Assembly: GCA_008017145.1 (NCBI GenBank)
Contig: SSGY01000187.1
Coordinates: forward strand, 1-22,098
DNA from: Neisseriales bacterium
Lineage (GTDB): Bacteria > Pseudomonadota > Gammaproteobacteria > Burkholderiales > UBA11063
Length of the DNA stretch: 22,098 nucleotides
Reading direction: 5' to 3'
The notes beneath the pieces were generated by a model that saw only the letters and a list, made by a program, of their open reading frames with translations, did no database searches and was not told where the DNA came from. A program made the position numbers and the translations under genes. Of this stretch, positions 7,981-15,625 are shown piece by piece. Position 1 is the stretch's first letter; each line of letters begins with the position of its first letter.

Positions 7981-9078
7981 ATGCAGGTTTGTCATATTAC
8001 CTCAGTTCATCCACGCTATGATATACGTATCTTTATCAAAGAGTGTCAAGCGCTAACTGCTGATCATCAAGTAAGCCTAATTGTTGCAGATTCACTGGGT
8101 GATGAGTTAAAAGATGGTGTTCAGATATATGATGTTGGACGTGTAACTGGCGGACGATTATCGCGGATGAGAATTGGTGCTAAGCGTGTATTGAATAAAG
8201 TTCTTGAGATCAAGCCCGAAGTAGTTCATTTCCATGATCCTGAACTATTAGGGATTGGGGTTAAATTAGCTAAACTTGGCTATAAAGTTATTTATGATGT
8301 GCACGAAGATGTTCCGAAACAAGTTATGAATAAGCACTGGATTCCGCGTGTAATACGTCCGTTGATTTCCAAATTAGTCACATATAAAGAGCGTCATTCG
8401 GCAGCGCTATTTAGTGGGGTGGTTTGTGCCACTGAGATTATAGCTGCTCGCTTTAAACAATATAACTCAAATACTATCGCGATTCATAATTTCCCGATTC
8501 TGGCAGAATTAATGCAGCAGGATGTGGAGTGGAATGATCGCCAAGACAGTATTTGTTATATTGGGAGTATTTCTGCTACACGGGGGATTATTCCATTGGT
8601 GGATTCGCTCGCGCTCAGTGGTGTAAGACTAGAGCTTGCTGGTAGTTATAGTAGTGATAATATTGCTGAGCAAATAAAGGGCAGTGCTGGTGCGAAATTA
8701 GTCAATTATCATGGTGTGATTAATCGTCAGCAAATTGGTGAACTTTTAGCACAGGTTAAGGTTGGTATGGTTACGCTATTGCCAACGCCAAGTTATCTTG
8801 AATCATTACCAATTAAACTATTTGAGTATATGTTAGCTGGAATTCCAGTTGTTGCATCAAACTTTCCATTATGGCAGTCAATTGTTGAAGGTAATAGCTG
8901 CGGCTTGATGGTAGGCCCAAGTGATGCTAGTGCAATTGCTAAAGCTTGTCAGTGGTTATTAAACAATCAGGATGAAGCAGAGAAAATGGGGCACAATGGT
9001 CGCGCGGCAGTATTAAAACATTATACTTGGGATGCAGAGCTGCATAAACTCCGCACCTTTTATCGTGAATTGCAGTAA
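7981..9078 (+). CDS. Glycosyltransferase, GT4-like
   Basis: A 365-residue GT-B fold glycosyltransferase. The N-terminal Rossmann domain begins CHITSVHPRYDIRIF and includes VVHFHDPELLGIGVKL and VIYDVHEDVPKQ. The C-terminal nucleotide-sugar-binding domain carries SLPIKLFEYMLAGIPVVAS (about residues 275-295), the GT4 motif containing the donor-binding Glu. It would transfer a sugar from a nucleotide donor to a cell-surface glycan such as LPS O-antigen, capsule or a related polymer. No other polysaccharide genes are adjacent, so the acceptor cannot be inferred. It is the last gene of the plus-strand run and converges on dcd, with only 3 bp between the stop codons and no obvious terminator. Confidence 0.87.
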   Translation: MQVCHITSVHPRYDIRIFIKECQALTADHQVSLIVADSLGDELKDGVQIYDVGRVTGGRLSRMRIGAKRVLNKVLEIKPEVVHFHDPELLGIGVKLAKLGYKVIYDVHEDVPKQVMNKHWIPRVIRPLISKLVTYKERHSAALFSGVVCATEIIAARFKQYNSNTIAIHNFPILAELMQQDVEWNDRQDSICYIGSISATRGIIPLVDSLALSGVRLELAGSYSSDNIAEQIKGSAGAKLVNYHGVINRQQIGELLAQVKVGMVTLLPTPSYLESLPIKLFEYMLAGIPVVASNFPLWQSIVEGNSCGLMVGPSDASAIAKACQWLLNNQDEAEKMGHNGRAAVLKHYTWDAELHKLRTFYRELQ

Positions 9079-9081
9079 GAT

Positions 9082-9648
9082 TTAAGCTTTAGGCAGGGTA
9101 ACGCCAACTTGCCCCATATATTTACCATTACGGTCTTTATATGAAGTTTCGCACTCTTCATCTGATTCAAAAAATAGCACTTGAGCAACACCTTCATTAG
9201 CATAAATTTTGGCTGGTAGTGGAGTTGTATTACTAAATTCAAGTGTTACATAGCCTTCCCACTCCGGTTCAAATGGTGTAACATTAACAATAATTCCGCA
9301 GCGTGCATAAGTTGATTTACCTAAACACACGGTCAGGACATTGCGTGGTATTCTAAAATACTCTACAGTACGCGCTAAAGCAAAAGAATTTGGCGGAATA
9401 ATACAATAATCAGCATTAATTTCGACAAAGTTTTTGGGATCAAAATTTTTCGGGTCAACTATAGTACTGTTGATATTAGTGAAAATTTTAAATTCATTAG
9501 CACAACGAATATCATAGCCATAACTTGAAGTACCATAGGAAATTATTTTTTGTTCACCATTTAGTTTAACTTGATTCGCTTCAAATGGCTCAATCATGCC
9601 ATGTTCTGCTGCCATTCTACGTATCCACTTATCTGATTTAATTGCCAT
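9082..9648 (-). CDS. dcd: dCTP deaminase
   Basis: A 188-residue dCTP deaminase, the homotrimeric enzyme that converts dCTP to dUTP, feeding dUTPase and dTMP synthesis. Recognisable elements are [14 protein letters not shown] near the N-terminus, [10 protein letters not shown] (S112, R116) and [16 protein letters not shown], which carries the catalytic Glu. The C-terminal tail [13 protein letters not shown] closes the active site in this family. Length matches proteobacterial monofunctional Dcd. An AAGGAT ribosome-binding site precedes the ATG. It lies 16 bp downstream of the lipoprotein gene and is probably co-transcribed with it. Confidence 0.96.
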   Translation of the reverse strand: MAIKSDKWIRRMAAEHGMIEPFEANQVKLNGEQKIISYGTSSYGYDIRCANEFKIFTNINSTIVDPKNFDPKNFVEINADYCIIPPNSFALARTVEYFRIPRNVLTVCLGKSTYARCGIIVNVTPFEPEWEGYVTLEFSNTTPLPAKIYANEGVAQVLFFESDEECETSYKDRNGKYMGQVGVTLPKA

Positions 9649-9664
9649 TTAACTTATCCTTAAT

Positions 9665-10105
9665 TTATTTAAACGTCATTGTCATTATTTGACCAGCTCT
9701 TATTCCTAATTTTGGATCGCAACTGGTATTATTTACCATAGTTGCAACACCCAGCGCGCCTTGATCTTTTTCTAGTGCCTGATAGTCATGGTACACTGCT
9801 TGCCATGAAACCTGACAAACTTTACCATCATTGCTATAAACTCCAGTAATTATTGCATTTTGTGGAATTAGTATTACTGTATTAGGATAACCATGTACAT
9901 CCTGAGTAACTCTAAATGCTGTTGAATTTAGTATTTTAGGTTGAGTAGGGTTGGGGATTTCCATTGGTACTAATGCCACAACTGCTACAGTTGTACCTGG
10001 GTTAACTTGTTGTAAATTTTGAGTAATTTTGCTCGGTGTTGGTGACATAAATGCACATGATGCCAAGCTAATTGTCAGAAGTGAATAGCTAAAGATTTTT
10101 TTCAT
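9665..10105 (-). CDS. Small lipoprotein of unknown function
   Basis: A 146-residue protein beginning MKKIFSYSLLTISLASC. This is a lipoprotein signal peptide with lipobox LASC and lipidated C17, and Ala at +2, so outer-membrane sorting is expected. The mature part is beta-rich and contains two further cysteines (in GKVCQVSW and NNTSCDPKLG) that could form a disulfide in the periplasm. I do not recognise a family. It is the first gene of a two-gene unit with dcd, a pairing with no evident functional logic. It has its own extended -10 promoter in the gap shared with ureA. Confidence 0.75.
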   Translation of the reverse strand: MKKIFSYSLLTISLASCAFMSPTPSKITQNLQQVNPGTTVAVVALVPMEIPNPTQPKILNSTAFRVTQDVHGYPNTVILIPQNAIITGVYSNDGKVCQVSWQAVYHDYQALEKDQGALGVATMVNNTSCDPKLGIRAGQIMTMTFK

Positions 10106-10139
10106 GAATATACTTTAAAAGAGTAAATTAAACTCCGCT

Positions 10140-10168
10140 ATTTTATCATGCCACAGGCTGAGTGTTTT
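10140..10168 (-). promoter_or_regulatory. Extended -10 promoter for the lipoprotein-dcd unit
   Basis: On the minus strand TAAAAT (10145-10140) is preceded by TG with one base between (10148-10147), a good extended -10. The -35 position is weak (AAAACA). It lies 35 bp from the lipoprotein start. Prediction only. Confidence 0.4.
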
Positions 10169-10216
10169 TAAAATTCAGTTTACAAACAAAGAAGTTGTGA
10201 CTTTGCTCTTTATTTG

Positions 10217-10230
10217 TATCATAAATGATA
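10217..10230. promoter_or_regulatory. 14-bp inverted repeat upstream of ureA, possible operator
   Basis: TATCAT-AA-ATGATA is a perfect 6+6 inverted repeat just upstream of the best -35 candidate for the urease operon and inside the divergent lipoprotein/ureA gap. Its size and position suit a dimeric regulator. It does not match the NikR site (GTATGA-N16-TCATAC) and only loosely resembles half a Fur box. The AT-rich context means such a palindrome could also arise by chance. Confidence 0.35.
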
Positions 10231-10231
10231 T

Positions 10232-10261
10232 TTGCATAATTGATGAAATTAGTACTACAAT
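10232..10261 (+). promoter_or_regulatory. Candidate promoter of the urease operon
   Basis: TTGCAT (10232-10237), an 18-bp spacer and TACAAT (10256-10261) give a sigma70-like promoter with a leader of about 60 nt before ureA. An alternative -10, CATAAT, lies at 10235-10240 with a weaker -35. No clear sigma54 -24/-12 element was seen. Low-to-moderate confidence. Confidence 0.35.
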
Positions 10262-10264
10262 TAC

Positions 10265-10293
10265 GTTGCTCCAATGATTTTTGAGAGAGCAAC
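10265..10293 (+). promoter_or_regulatory. Inverted repeat in the ureA leader
   Basis: GTTGCTC (10265-10271) is perfectly complementary to GAGCAAC (10287-10293) across a 15-base loop. It would form a hairpin at the very 5' end of the predicted ureA transcript. It could stabilise the mRNA or be a DNA-level operator. No T-run follows, so it is not a terminator. Confidence 0.35.
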
Positions 10294-10329
10294 ATTGTTA
10301 TGTGTTTAATAAGTTAGAGAAAATTTAAT

Positions 10330-10632
10330 ATGCATTTAAGTCCTCGCGAAATAGAAAAATTGATGCTTTTTACTGCTGGTGAAGTTGCGCGCAAACGTAA
10401 AGCCCGTGGTGTGAAATTAAACTATCCAGAGTCGATTGCTTATATCAGTTCTGAGCTGTTGGAATTAGCTCGAGATGGTAAGAGTGTGGCAGAATTAATG
10501 AGTCTTGGCAAGACGCTTCTAACTCGTCAGGATGTTATGGATGGAATTGCAGAAATGGTAACAGAGATCCAGATTGAAGCAACTTTTCCTGATGGTACTA
10601 AGCTTGTTACAATACACGATCCTATTGTCTAA
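10330..10632 (+). CDS. ureA: Urease gamma subunit
   Basis: A 100-residue protein of standard UreA length, beginning [20 protein letters not shown], with [11 protein letters not shown] and the C-terminal [21 protein letters not shown] typical of the gamma subunit. It assembles with UreB and UreC into the cytosolic trimer-of-trimers urease, which hydrolyses urea to ammonia and carbamate. It is a separate gene, not fused to ureB as in Helicobacter. The upstream GAGA is only a weak ribosome-binding site. First gene of the seven-gene urease operon. Confidence 0.97.
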   Translation: MHLSPREIEKLMLFTAGEVARKRKARGVKLNYPESIAYISSELLELARDGKSVAELMSLGKTLLTRQDVMDGIAEMVTEIQIEATFPDGTKLVTIHDPIV

Positions 10633-10661
10633 TTTTGTTGCCCATAAAGAAAGTAATTACT

Positions 10662-11036
10662 ATGATTCCTGGTGAAATCATTCCTGCTAATAAAGCCGCT
10701 ATTGAATTAAACACTCCAAATAATTCTCTTAAATTAAAAGTAGCTAATCTAGGTGACCGTCCAATTCAGGTTGGTTCACATTTTCATTTTTTTGAAGTTA
10801 ATAAAAAATTAAGCTTTATTCGTGAACTTGCTTACGGTATGCGTCTGGATATACCTTCAGGTACTGCGTTACGTTTTGAACCAGGTGAAGAACGTACTAT
10901 TGTCTTAACTCATTTTGGCGGCAACAAAATTGTCTGTGGTTTTAATGCACTTGTAAACGGCGATTTGGACCAAAATAAACTTGCCGCATTAGCTAGTTTA
11001 TCTGAGCAACAGTTTTTAAGCAGCGCAGGAGAATAA
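10662..11036 (+). CDS. ureB: Urease beta subunit
   Basis: A 124-residue UreB starting MIPGEIIP, with [42 protein letters not shown] and [11 protein letters not shown], the standard beta-subunit signature. UreB packs against UreC in the structural complex. The frame is open upstream to a TTG at 10635, but that start lacks a ribosome-binding site and would add nine residues before the invariant MIPGE. The ATG at 10662, preceded by AAAGAAAG, is therefore preferred. The protein extends about 20 residues past the usual family end with a poorly conserved tail. Confidence 0.96.
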   Translation: MIPGEIIPANKAAIELNTPNNSLKLKVANLGDRPIQVGSHFHFFEVNKKLSFIRELAYGMRLDIPSGTALRFEPGEERTIVLTHFGGNKIVCGFNALVNGDLDQNKLAALASLSEQQFLSSAGE

Positions 11037-11039
11037 AAA

Positions 11040-12755
11040 ATGGGTATAACTCTAAATCGTGAGCACTATATTAGTATGTATGGTCCAACAACCGGCGATA
11101 AAATACGTTTGGCCGATACGGAAATTATCATTGAAATCGAGCATGATCATACTATTTATGGTGAGGAAGTAAAATTTGGTGGTGGTAAATCAATTCGTGA
11201 TGGAATGGCTCAATCCGCCTCAGTCAGTGCTGATATTGCTCCAGATTTGGTAATCACTAATATAGTGGTTTTTGATTACTGGGGAATTGTTAAAGCTGAT
11301 TTGGGAATTAAAAATGGTAAAATTATTGCAATCGGTAAAGCAGGGAATCCAGATATTATGGATGGTGTGCATCCAGAGTTAATCATCGGAGCGTCAACTG
11401 AAATTATCGCAGGCGAAGGTTTGATCATTACGGCTGGTGGAATTGATACCCATATTCATTTTATTTGTCCACAGCAAATTGAAACCGCGCTCTATAGCGG
11501 AGTTACCACTTTAATCGGCGGAGGAACTGGTCCTGCTGATGGAACAAATGCCACTACCTGCACTCCTGGTGCGTGGAATCTGGCACGAATGTTAGAATCG
11601 GCGGAAGAATTTCCGGTTAATTTGGGTTTCACGGGTAAAGGTAACTGTTCTACTCATGAACCATTGATTGAACAAGTCAAAGCTGGAGCAATCGGATTAA
11701 AGCTTCATGAGGATTGGGGAACTACGCCTGCTGCGATTAGGAGTTGTTTAGAGGTAGCAGATCAATATGATGTGCAGGTAGCTATTCATAGTGATACTTT
11801 AAATGAAGCTGGTTTTGTTGAGGATACAATTGCTGCAATTGGTGATCGTACGATACATACCTACCATACCGAGGGTGCGGGTGGTGGACATGCGCCTGAT
11901 ATCATAAAAATCGCGGCGTTTGCTAATATTTTGCCTTCTTCAACTAATCCAACCATGCCATTTACTGTGAATACCGTTGATGAACATCTTGATATGCTGA
12001 TGGTTTGTCATCATTTGGACAAACGGATTCGTGAGGATGTGGCGTTTGCTGATTCGCGGATTCGCCCAGAAAGTATTGCAGCCGAAGATGTGTTGCATGA
12101 TATGGGCGTTTTGAGTATGCTAAGCTCTGATTCGCAGGCAATGGGGCGAATTGGTGAAGTAATTACCCGTACTTGGCAAACTGCGAGCAAAATGAAACAG
12201 CAACGAGGTAGCTTGCCAGAAGATGTTGAGAGTAATGATAATTACCGTGCCAAGCGTTATTTAGCAAAATATACCATTAATCCAGCAATTACTCATGGAA
12301 TTGCCGATTATGTTGGTTCCATTGAAGTTGGTAAACTGGCGGATTTAGTTTTATGGGAGCCTGCTTTTTTTGGGGTTAAGCCAAAGTTGATTATTAAAGG
12401 TGGTTTTATTGCAGTGAGTAAAATGGGTGATCCGAATGCATCGATTCCAACGCCACAGCCCGTTTATTATCGTAATATGTTTGGTGCTTTTGGGCGGACT
12501 AAGTATCAAACTTGCTTAACTTTTGTTTCGCAAGCGGCACTTGATTTGGGTATTAAAGAACAGCTTAAATTAGAAAAACAAGTCGTTGCAGTTAAAAATT
12601 GTCGTAATATTGGTAAAAAAGATATGCTTTTAAATGATGCCACACCACAGATTGAAGTTAATCCAGAAACGTATCAAGTGCTTGTAGATGGAGTGGCGAT
12701 AAGTTGTGAGGCTGCGAATATATTACCATTAGCTCAACGCTATTTTCTATTTTAG
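11040..12755 (+). CDS. ureC: Urease alpha (catalytic) subunit
   Basis: A 571-residue catalytic subunit with the complete dinickel site: H138 and H140 (DTHIHFI), carbamylated K221 (GLKLHEDWG), H250 (AIHSDTLNE), H276 ([12 protein letters not shown]) and D364 (SSDSQAMGR). The flap residues C323 and H324 (MVCHHLD) are present. Every residue is offset by +4 from Klebsiella numbering, so no active-site gap exists and the enzyme should be functional once nickel is loaded. The protein ends LAQRYFLF, the normal UreC terminus. It begins 3 bp after ureB and is followed by ureE after 10 bp. Confidence 0.98.
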   Translation: MGITLNREHYISMYGPTTGDKIRLADTEIIIEIEHDHTIYGEEVKFGGGKSIRDGMAQSASVSADIAPDLVITNIVVFDYWGIVKADLGIKNGKIIAIGKAGNPDIMDGVHPELIIGASTEIIAGEGLIITAGGIDTHIHFICPQQIETALYSGVTTLIGGGTGPADGTNATTCTPGAWNLARMLESAEEFPVNLGFTGKGNCSTHEPLIEQVKAGAIGLKLHEDWGTTPAAIRSCLEVADQYDVQVAIHSDTLNEAGFVEDTIAAIGDRTIHTYHTEGAGGGHAPDIIKIAAFANILPSSTNPTMPFTVNTVDEHLDMLMVCHHLDKRIREDVAFADSRIRPESIAAEDVLHDMGVLSMLSSDSQAMGRIGEVITRTWQTASKMKQQRGSLPEDVESNDNYRAKRYLAKYTINPAITHGIADYVGSIEVGKLADLVLWEPAFFGVKPKLIIKGGFIAVSKMGDPNASIPTPQPVYYRNMFGAFGRTKYQTCLTFVSQAALDLGIKEQLKLEKQVVAVKNCRNIGKKDMLLNDATPQIEVNPETYQVLVDGVAISCEAANILPLAQRYFLF

Positions 12756-12765
12756 ATTGTAACAA

Positions 12766-13242
12766 ATGATAATTACAAAAATTTGTGGAAATTTAGCAAA
12801 TACTTCATTACGTGCTAATCTAGATTTAGATTATATCGAATTAGAGTGGTTTGAACTAAATAAGCGTATCATGCGTAAAACTACGCGGAATAATTTAGAA
12901 ATCGGCATTAATATCAGCGAAAATGGTTTCAGTTTTAATGATCAGGATATTTTATTTGATGATGGAGTGAAAGCGATAATAGTTAAGGTAATTCCGACTA
13001 AATGTATTGCAATTAATCCAGCGTCTAAATCTGAACTTGCTGTAGTTTGTTATGAACTTGGTAATCGCCATGCATCACTGTTTATTGATGAAAATAACCC
13101 TGAGCGTTTGTTAGTTCCTTTTGATCAACCGATGCTGATTTTATTAAAGAAAATCTTAGCTGGTGTTGAAGTCGTCGATGCACGCTTGGTTAAGCCATTG
13201 ACAGGGCATAAAAATATTTCACATGAGCATCATCATCACTAA
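12766..13242 (+). CDS. ureE: Urease accessory protein UreE (nickel metallochaperone)
   Basis: A 158-residue UreE that binds Ni(II) and passes it to UreG. CYELGNRHASLFI contains the conserved GNRH whose His is the interfacial nickel ligand of the UreE dimer, and VPFDQPMLILLKKI follows. The C-terminus is a short histidine tail, SHEHHHH, much shorter than the His-rich tail of Klebsiella UreE and suggesting modest nickel storage. The ureF frame begins within or just after its last codons. Confidence 0.93.
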   Translation: MIITKICGNLANTSLRANLDLDYIELEWFELNKRIMRKTTRNNLEIGINISENGFSFNDQDILFDDGVKAIIVKVIPTKCIAINPASKSELAVVCYELGNRHASLFIDENNPERLLVPFDQPMLILLKKILAGVEVVDARLVKPLTGHKNISHEHHHH

Positions 13243-13246
13243 AAAT

Positions 13247-13951
13247 ATGAATAATAATTTAGCTAAGCAATTTATCTTGCTACAACTTAATGATGCCTTA
13301 TTTCCAATCGGAAGTTATACCCAATCTTATGGTCTGGAAACCTATGTTCAGCAAAACCGAGTTACGGACAAAGTTAGTTTAGAATTATATTTGCATAGCA
13401 TGTTGGTTAATAATTTGCTTTATAATGATTTATTGTTGGTTAAGCTGGCTTATGAAGCTGCTGTAATTGGAGACATAAATACACTGCAGAGTTTGGATGA
13501 ATTAACCTCAGCGATGAAGCCCGCCCGTGAAATTCGTGAGGCCAGCACCAAATTAGGTTCGCGCTTTATTAAAACGGTGCATTCAATGCAGCTAACTGTT
13601 TCTCAGTCAATCTATACTGCTTATTGTCAACTGGTTACAGACCAAATCTGTGCCGGACACTTTGCCATGATCTATGGCGTACTGTGTGCTGTTCTAGAAA
13701 TCGATTACAGCGCTGCAATTAGTCATTACGCTTATGCTCAAGTGTCAGCAATAGTCAATAATGCGGTTAAATTAATTCCGTTAAGTCAAAGCGTTGGGCA
13801 ACGAGTTTTATATGCTACACACCCCGTAATTGAACAAACATTACAGCAGCTAAATTTACTAACTGATGTTGATTTCGGGCGCTCAGCACCAGCATTTGAG
13901 CTGCGTTCAATGCAGCATGAGAGGCTGTACTCACGCTTATACATGTCTTAA
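13247..13951 (+). CDS. ureF: Urease accessory protein UreF
   Basis: A 234-residue UreF, the partner that with UreD and UreG gates GTP-dependent nickel delivery into apo-urease. LNDALFPIGSYTQSYGLETY near the N-terminus, KLGSRFIKT, the Y-AQ-S helix with VKLIPLSQSVGQ, and the C-terminal MQHERLYSRLYMS are hallmarks. The last two motifs closely resemble Helicobacter and Firmicute UreF rather than the gammaproteobacterial form. The start at 13247, 4 bp after the ureE stop, is preferred. An in-frame ATG at 13223 would overlap ureE and add MSIIITKN; neither has a strong ribosome-binding site. The palindromic repeat element starts 1 bp after the stop. Confidence 0.93.
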   Translation: MNNNLAKQFILLQLNDALFPIGSYTQSYGLETYVQQNRVTDKVSLELYLHSMLVNNLLYNDLLLVKLAYEAAVIGDINTLQSLDELTSAMKPAREIREASTKLGSRFIKTVHSMQLTVSQSIYTAYCQLVTDQICAGHFAMIYGVLCAVLEIDYSAAISHYAYAQVSAIVNNAVKLIPLSQSVGQRVLYATHPVIEQTLQQLNLLTDVDFGRSAPAFELRSMQHERLYSRLYMS

Positions 13952-13952
13952 T

Positions 13953-14078
13953 ATACTCATTGTCTTTGAATCTTGGACTTTGTCGGATTTCAAAAAAGAC
14001 TCCTTATGTAGTTCTAGCTACACTGCGTCGTCTTTTTTTATCAATATTTCGCGTCCAGGAATCAAATGTTTCGAGTAT
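13953..14078 (+). repeat. Long imperfect palindromic element (copy 1) between ureF and ureG
   Basis: The ends are complementary (ATATACTC at 13951-13958, GAGTATAT at 14073-14080). The arms match imperfectly through their length, so the whole 126 bp can fold into one hairpin. At its tip AAAAAAGAC (13992-14000) pairs with GTCTTTTTT (14030-14038). Inside lie the internal loop TCCTTA/CTGCGTC, a second stem TGTAG (14007-14011)/CTACA (14018-14022) and the loop TTCTAG. It is related in ends and architecture to the element at 17946-18052. The T-run on the right arm could also act as a terminator for ureABCEF. No protein is encoded. Confidence 0.7.
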
Positions 14079-14110
14079 ATCTGCTGAGAATATGAAGCAA
14101 TAGCATCGTT

Positions 14111-14157
14111 ATAAGGCTCCTCATGTACTTCTTTGTATGTACACTTTGTCGCCTTAT
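14111..14157 (+). repeat. Second hairpin with the same internal-loop motif, upstream of ureG
   Basis: ATAAGGC (14111-14117) pairs with GCCTTAT (14151-14157). The asymmetric internal loop is TCCTCA/CTTTGTC, the inner stem TGTAC (14124-14128)/GTACA (14139-14143), and the loop is 10 nt. It matches the tip of the element at 13953-14078 base for base in the internal loop except at three positions, while the stems differ by compensating pairs. It lies in the ureG leader. Confidence 0.65.
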
Positions 14158-14170
14158 GCCTAGCTCTTAC

Positions 14171-14199
14171 TTTATCTTATGGAAGATAGATGTTACTAA
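14171..14199 (+). promoter_or_regulatory. Possible internal promoter for ureG-ureD
   Basis: TTTATC (14171-14176), a 17-bp spacer and TACTAA (14194-14199) preceded by TG at 14191-14192 resemble an extended -10 promoter. A perfect inverted repeat TATCTT-ATGG-AAGATA (14173-14188) covers the spacer. It could restore expression of ureG and ureD downstream of the palindromic insertion. Weak evidence. Confidence 0.28.
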
Positions 14200-14227
14200 T
14201 AGAAATTATTTTTTAGGAATACAAGAT

Positions 14228-14839
14228 ATGGCAGTAGTTAAAATTGGAGTTGCTGGACCAGTAGGTTCAGGCAAAACAGCTTTATTGGAACGTTTAACGC
14301 GATATTTATTTGATGATTATGATTTAGCTGTAATTACCAATGATATTTATACCAAAGAAGATGCTGAGTTTCTAACTAAAAATAGTAAGCTACCACAAGA
14401 GCGAATTATTGGCGTTGAGACTGGCGGCTGTCCGCATACTGCGATTCGTGAAGATGCTTCAATGAACTTAGAAGCGGTTGATGAAATGTGTCAACGTTTT
14501 CCAAACCTACAGATATTATTTATTGAAAGTGGTGGCGATAATCTTTCCGCAACTTTTAGCCCAGAACTAGTCGATGCGACGATTTTTGTGATTGATGTAG
14601 CCGAAGGGGATAAGATTCCGCGTAAAGGTGGACCAGGAATAACCCGTTCTGATTTGCTGATTATCAATAAGATTGATTTAGCGCCATACGTTGGTGCTGA
14701 TTTAGGGGTTATGGAGCGTGATTCTCTGAAAATGCGTGGTACTAAACCATTTATTTTTACCAATCTTAAAACTGATCATAATCTAGATCACGTGATTAAG
14801 TGGATTAAGTCAGCGGTATTATTGGAAGATTTGGCTTAA
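14228..14839 (+). CDS. ureG: Urease accessory protein UreG (GTPase)
   Basis: A 203-residue SIMIBI-class GTPase that drives nickel insertion into urease. The P-loop is [14 protein letters not shown] (K16), [14 protein letters not shown] follows, then the Ni-binding CPH motif in [15 protein letters not shown] (C68, H70), [19 protein letters not shown] and the guanine-specificity motif NKIDL. The ATG at 14228 has AGGA about 9 bases upstream and begins right at the conserved [16 protein letters not shown]. The open frame continues upstream to 14123, but those 35 codons lie in the repeat region and are not conserved protein. ureD follows with no gap. Confidence 0.97.
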   Translation: MAVVKIGVAGPVGSGKTALLERLTRYLFDDYDLAVITNDIYTKEDAEFLTKNSKLPQERIIGVETGGCPHTAIREDASMNLEAVDEMCQRFPNLQILFIESGGDNLSATFSPELVDATIFVIDVAEGDKIPRKGGPGITRSDLLIINKIDLAPYVGADLGVMERDSLKMRGTKPFIFTNLKTDHNLDHVIKWIKSAVLLEDLA

Positions 14840-15625
14840 ATGCTATCTCAAGGATATACTCACGCTAAGTTAGAGATTAGTACTGTTTGTGCGGAGTCTG
14901 GATTAACTATACCTGAGCATGTTTATTATTCTGCTCCGTTTAAGCTTACTAATTTTTTTCGTTTGCCAAATGGTGGTATTGAATATATTCTGATGAATGC
15001 TTCGGCTGGAATTATGGCAGGAGATAATTATCAAATTGATTTACAGCTAGCTAAAGGTAGCCAACTACTAATATCAGCTCAGTCATATGAAAAAATTCAT
15101 GCGATGCCTGCTGGTAAAGCTAAGCGTAAGGTTAACATTCAAATTGCTGAGAATGCTAGCTTAATTTATACTCCGCTACCGACAATTCCTTTTCAAAGCT
15201 CGGTATTTCATAGTTCTACAGAGATCAGACTAGCTGATATAAGTTCACGCTTGATTTATAGTGATATTATTTCATCAGGGCGCACCTTACGTAATGAGCG
15301 TTTTGCTTTTACTCAATATCATAATTTACTGAGTGTTTATCTTGGTGATAAAATAGTTTACCGAGATAACTGTTATTTAGTCCCGACAGAACAAAATTTA
15401 GCAAGCTGTGGGATGTTCGAAGGGTATAGCCATTTGGGTAATTTGATTATCTATGGCTATTTATTTGACTCTGCGGATTTAGCGGTTATTCAAGAAATCA
15501 TTAATGAGTCTGGTTTAGATTGTGGAATTAGTGCTCTTACAGGAGGTGGGCATTTAGTGCGTGTACTATCACATGGCGCTGAACCAATCACCGAATTATT
15601 CAATTCAATCAAACAAGTAATTTAG
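14840..15625 (+). CDS. ureD: Urease accessory protein UreD (UreH)
   Basis: A 261-residue UreD/UreH, the scaffold that binds apo-urease and recruits UreF-UreG. Recognisable segments are PPFK-like SAPFKLTNFF, ASAGIMAGDNYQ, SAQSYEKIHAMPAGKA, YTPLPTIPFQSSVF, IYSDIISSGRTLRNERFAF and GMFEGYSHLGN. The wording of these blocks (S-EKIH, IPF, SGR--RNE-F-F) is close to Helicobacter UreH and Firmicute UreD. The ATG directly abuts the ureG stop. It is the last urease gene, whereas beta/gammaproteobacterial clusters usually begin with ureD. Its stop codon directly abuts the stop of the convergent regulator gene, with no terminator between them. Confidence 0.93.
   Translation: MLSQGYTHAKLEISTVCAESGLTIPEHVYYSAPFKLTNFFRLPNGGIEYILMNASAGIMAGDNYQIDLQLAKGSQLLISAQSYEKIHAMPAGKAKRKVNIQIAENASLIYTPLPTIPFQSSVFHSSTEIRLADISSRLIYSDIISSGRTLRNERFAFTQYHNLLSVYLGDKIVYRDNCYLVPTEQNLASCGMFEGYSHLGNLIIYGYLFDSADLAVIQEIINESGLDCGISALTGGGHLVRVLSHGAEPITELFNSIKQVI

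Noticed and set aside
10140..10329. Sigma54 promoter or NikR site upstream of ureA
   Set aside because: No TGGCAC-N5-TTGC match at correct spacing and no GTATGA-N16-TCATAC were found.
10635..10661. TTG start for ureB
   Set aside because: No ribosome-binding site precedes it and it adds nine residues ahead of the invariant UreB start MIPGE.
13866..14087. Plus-strand open frame overlapping the end of ureF and the palindromic element
   Set aside because: Out of frame with ureF and its 3' part is the repeat element; no protein signature.
13953..14157. Integron attC site or CRISPR repeat
   Set aside because: The hairpins lack the attC core sites (GTTRRRY and its complement), there is no integrase or cassette pattern, and there are no regularly spaced direct repeats with unique spacers.
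14123..14227. Upstream extension of the ureG reading frame (35 codons)
   Set aside because: It runs through the repeat hairpin, encodes no conserved residues, and the real start at 14228 has a ribosome-binding site and begins the conserved UreG N-terminus.
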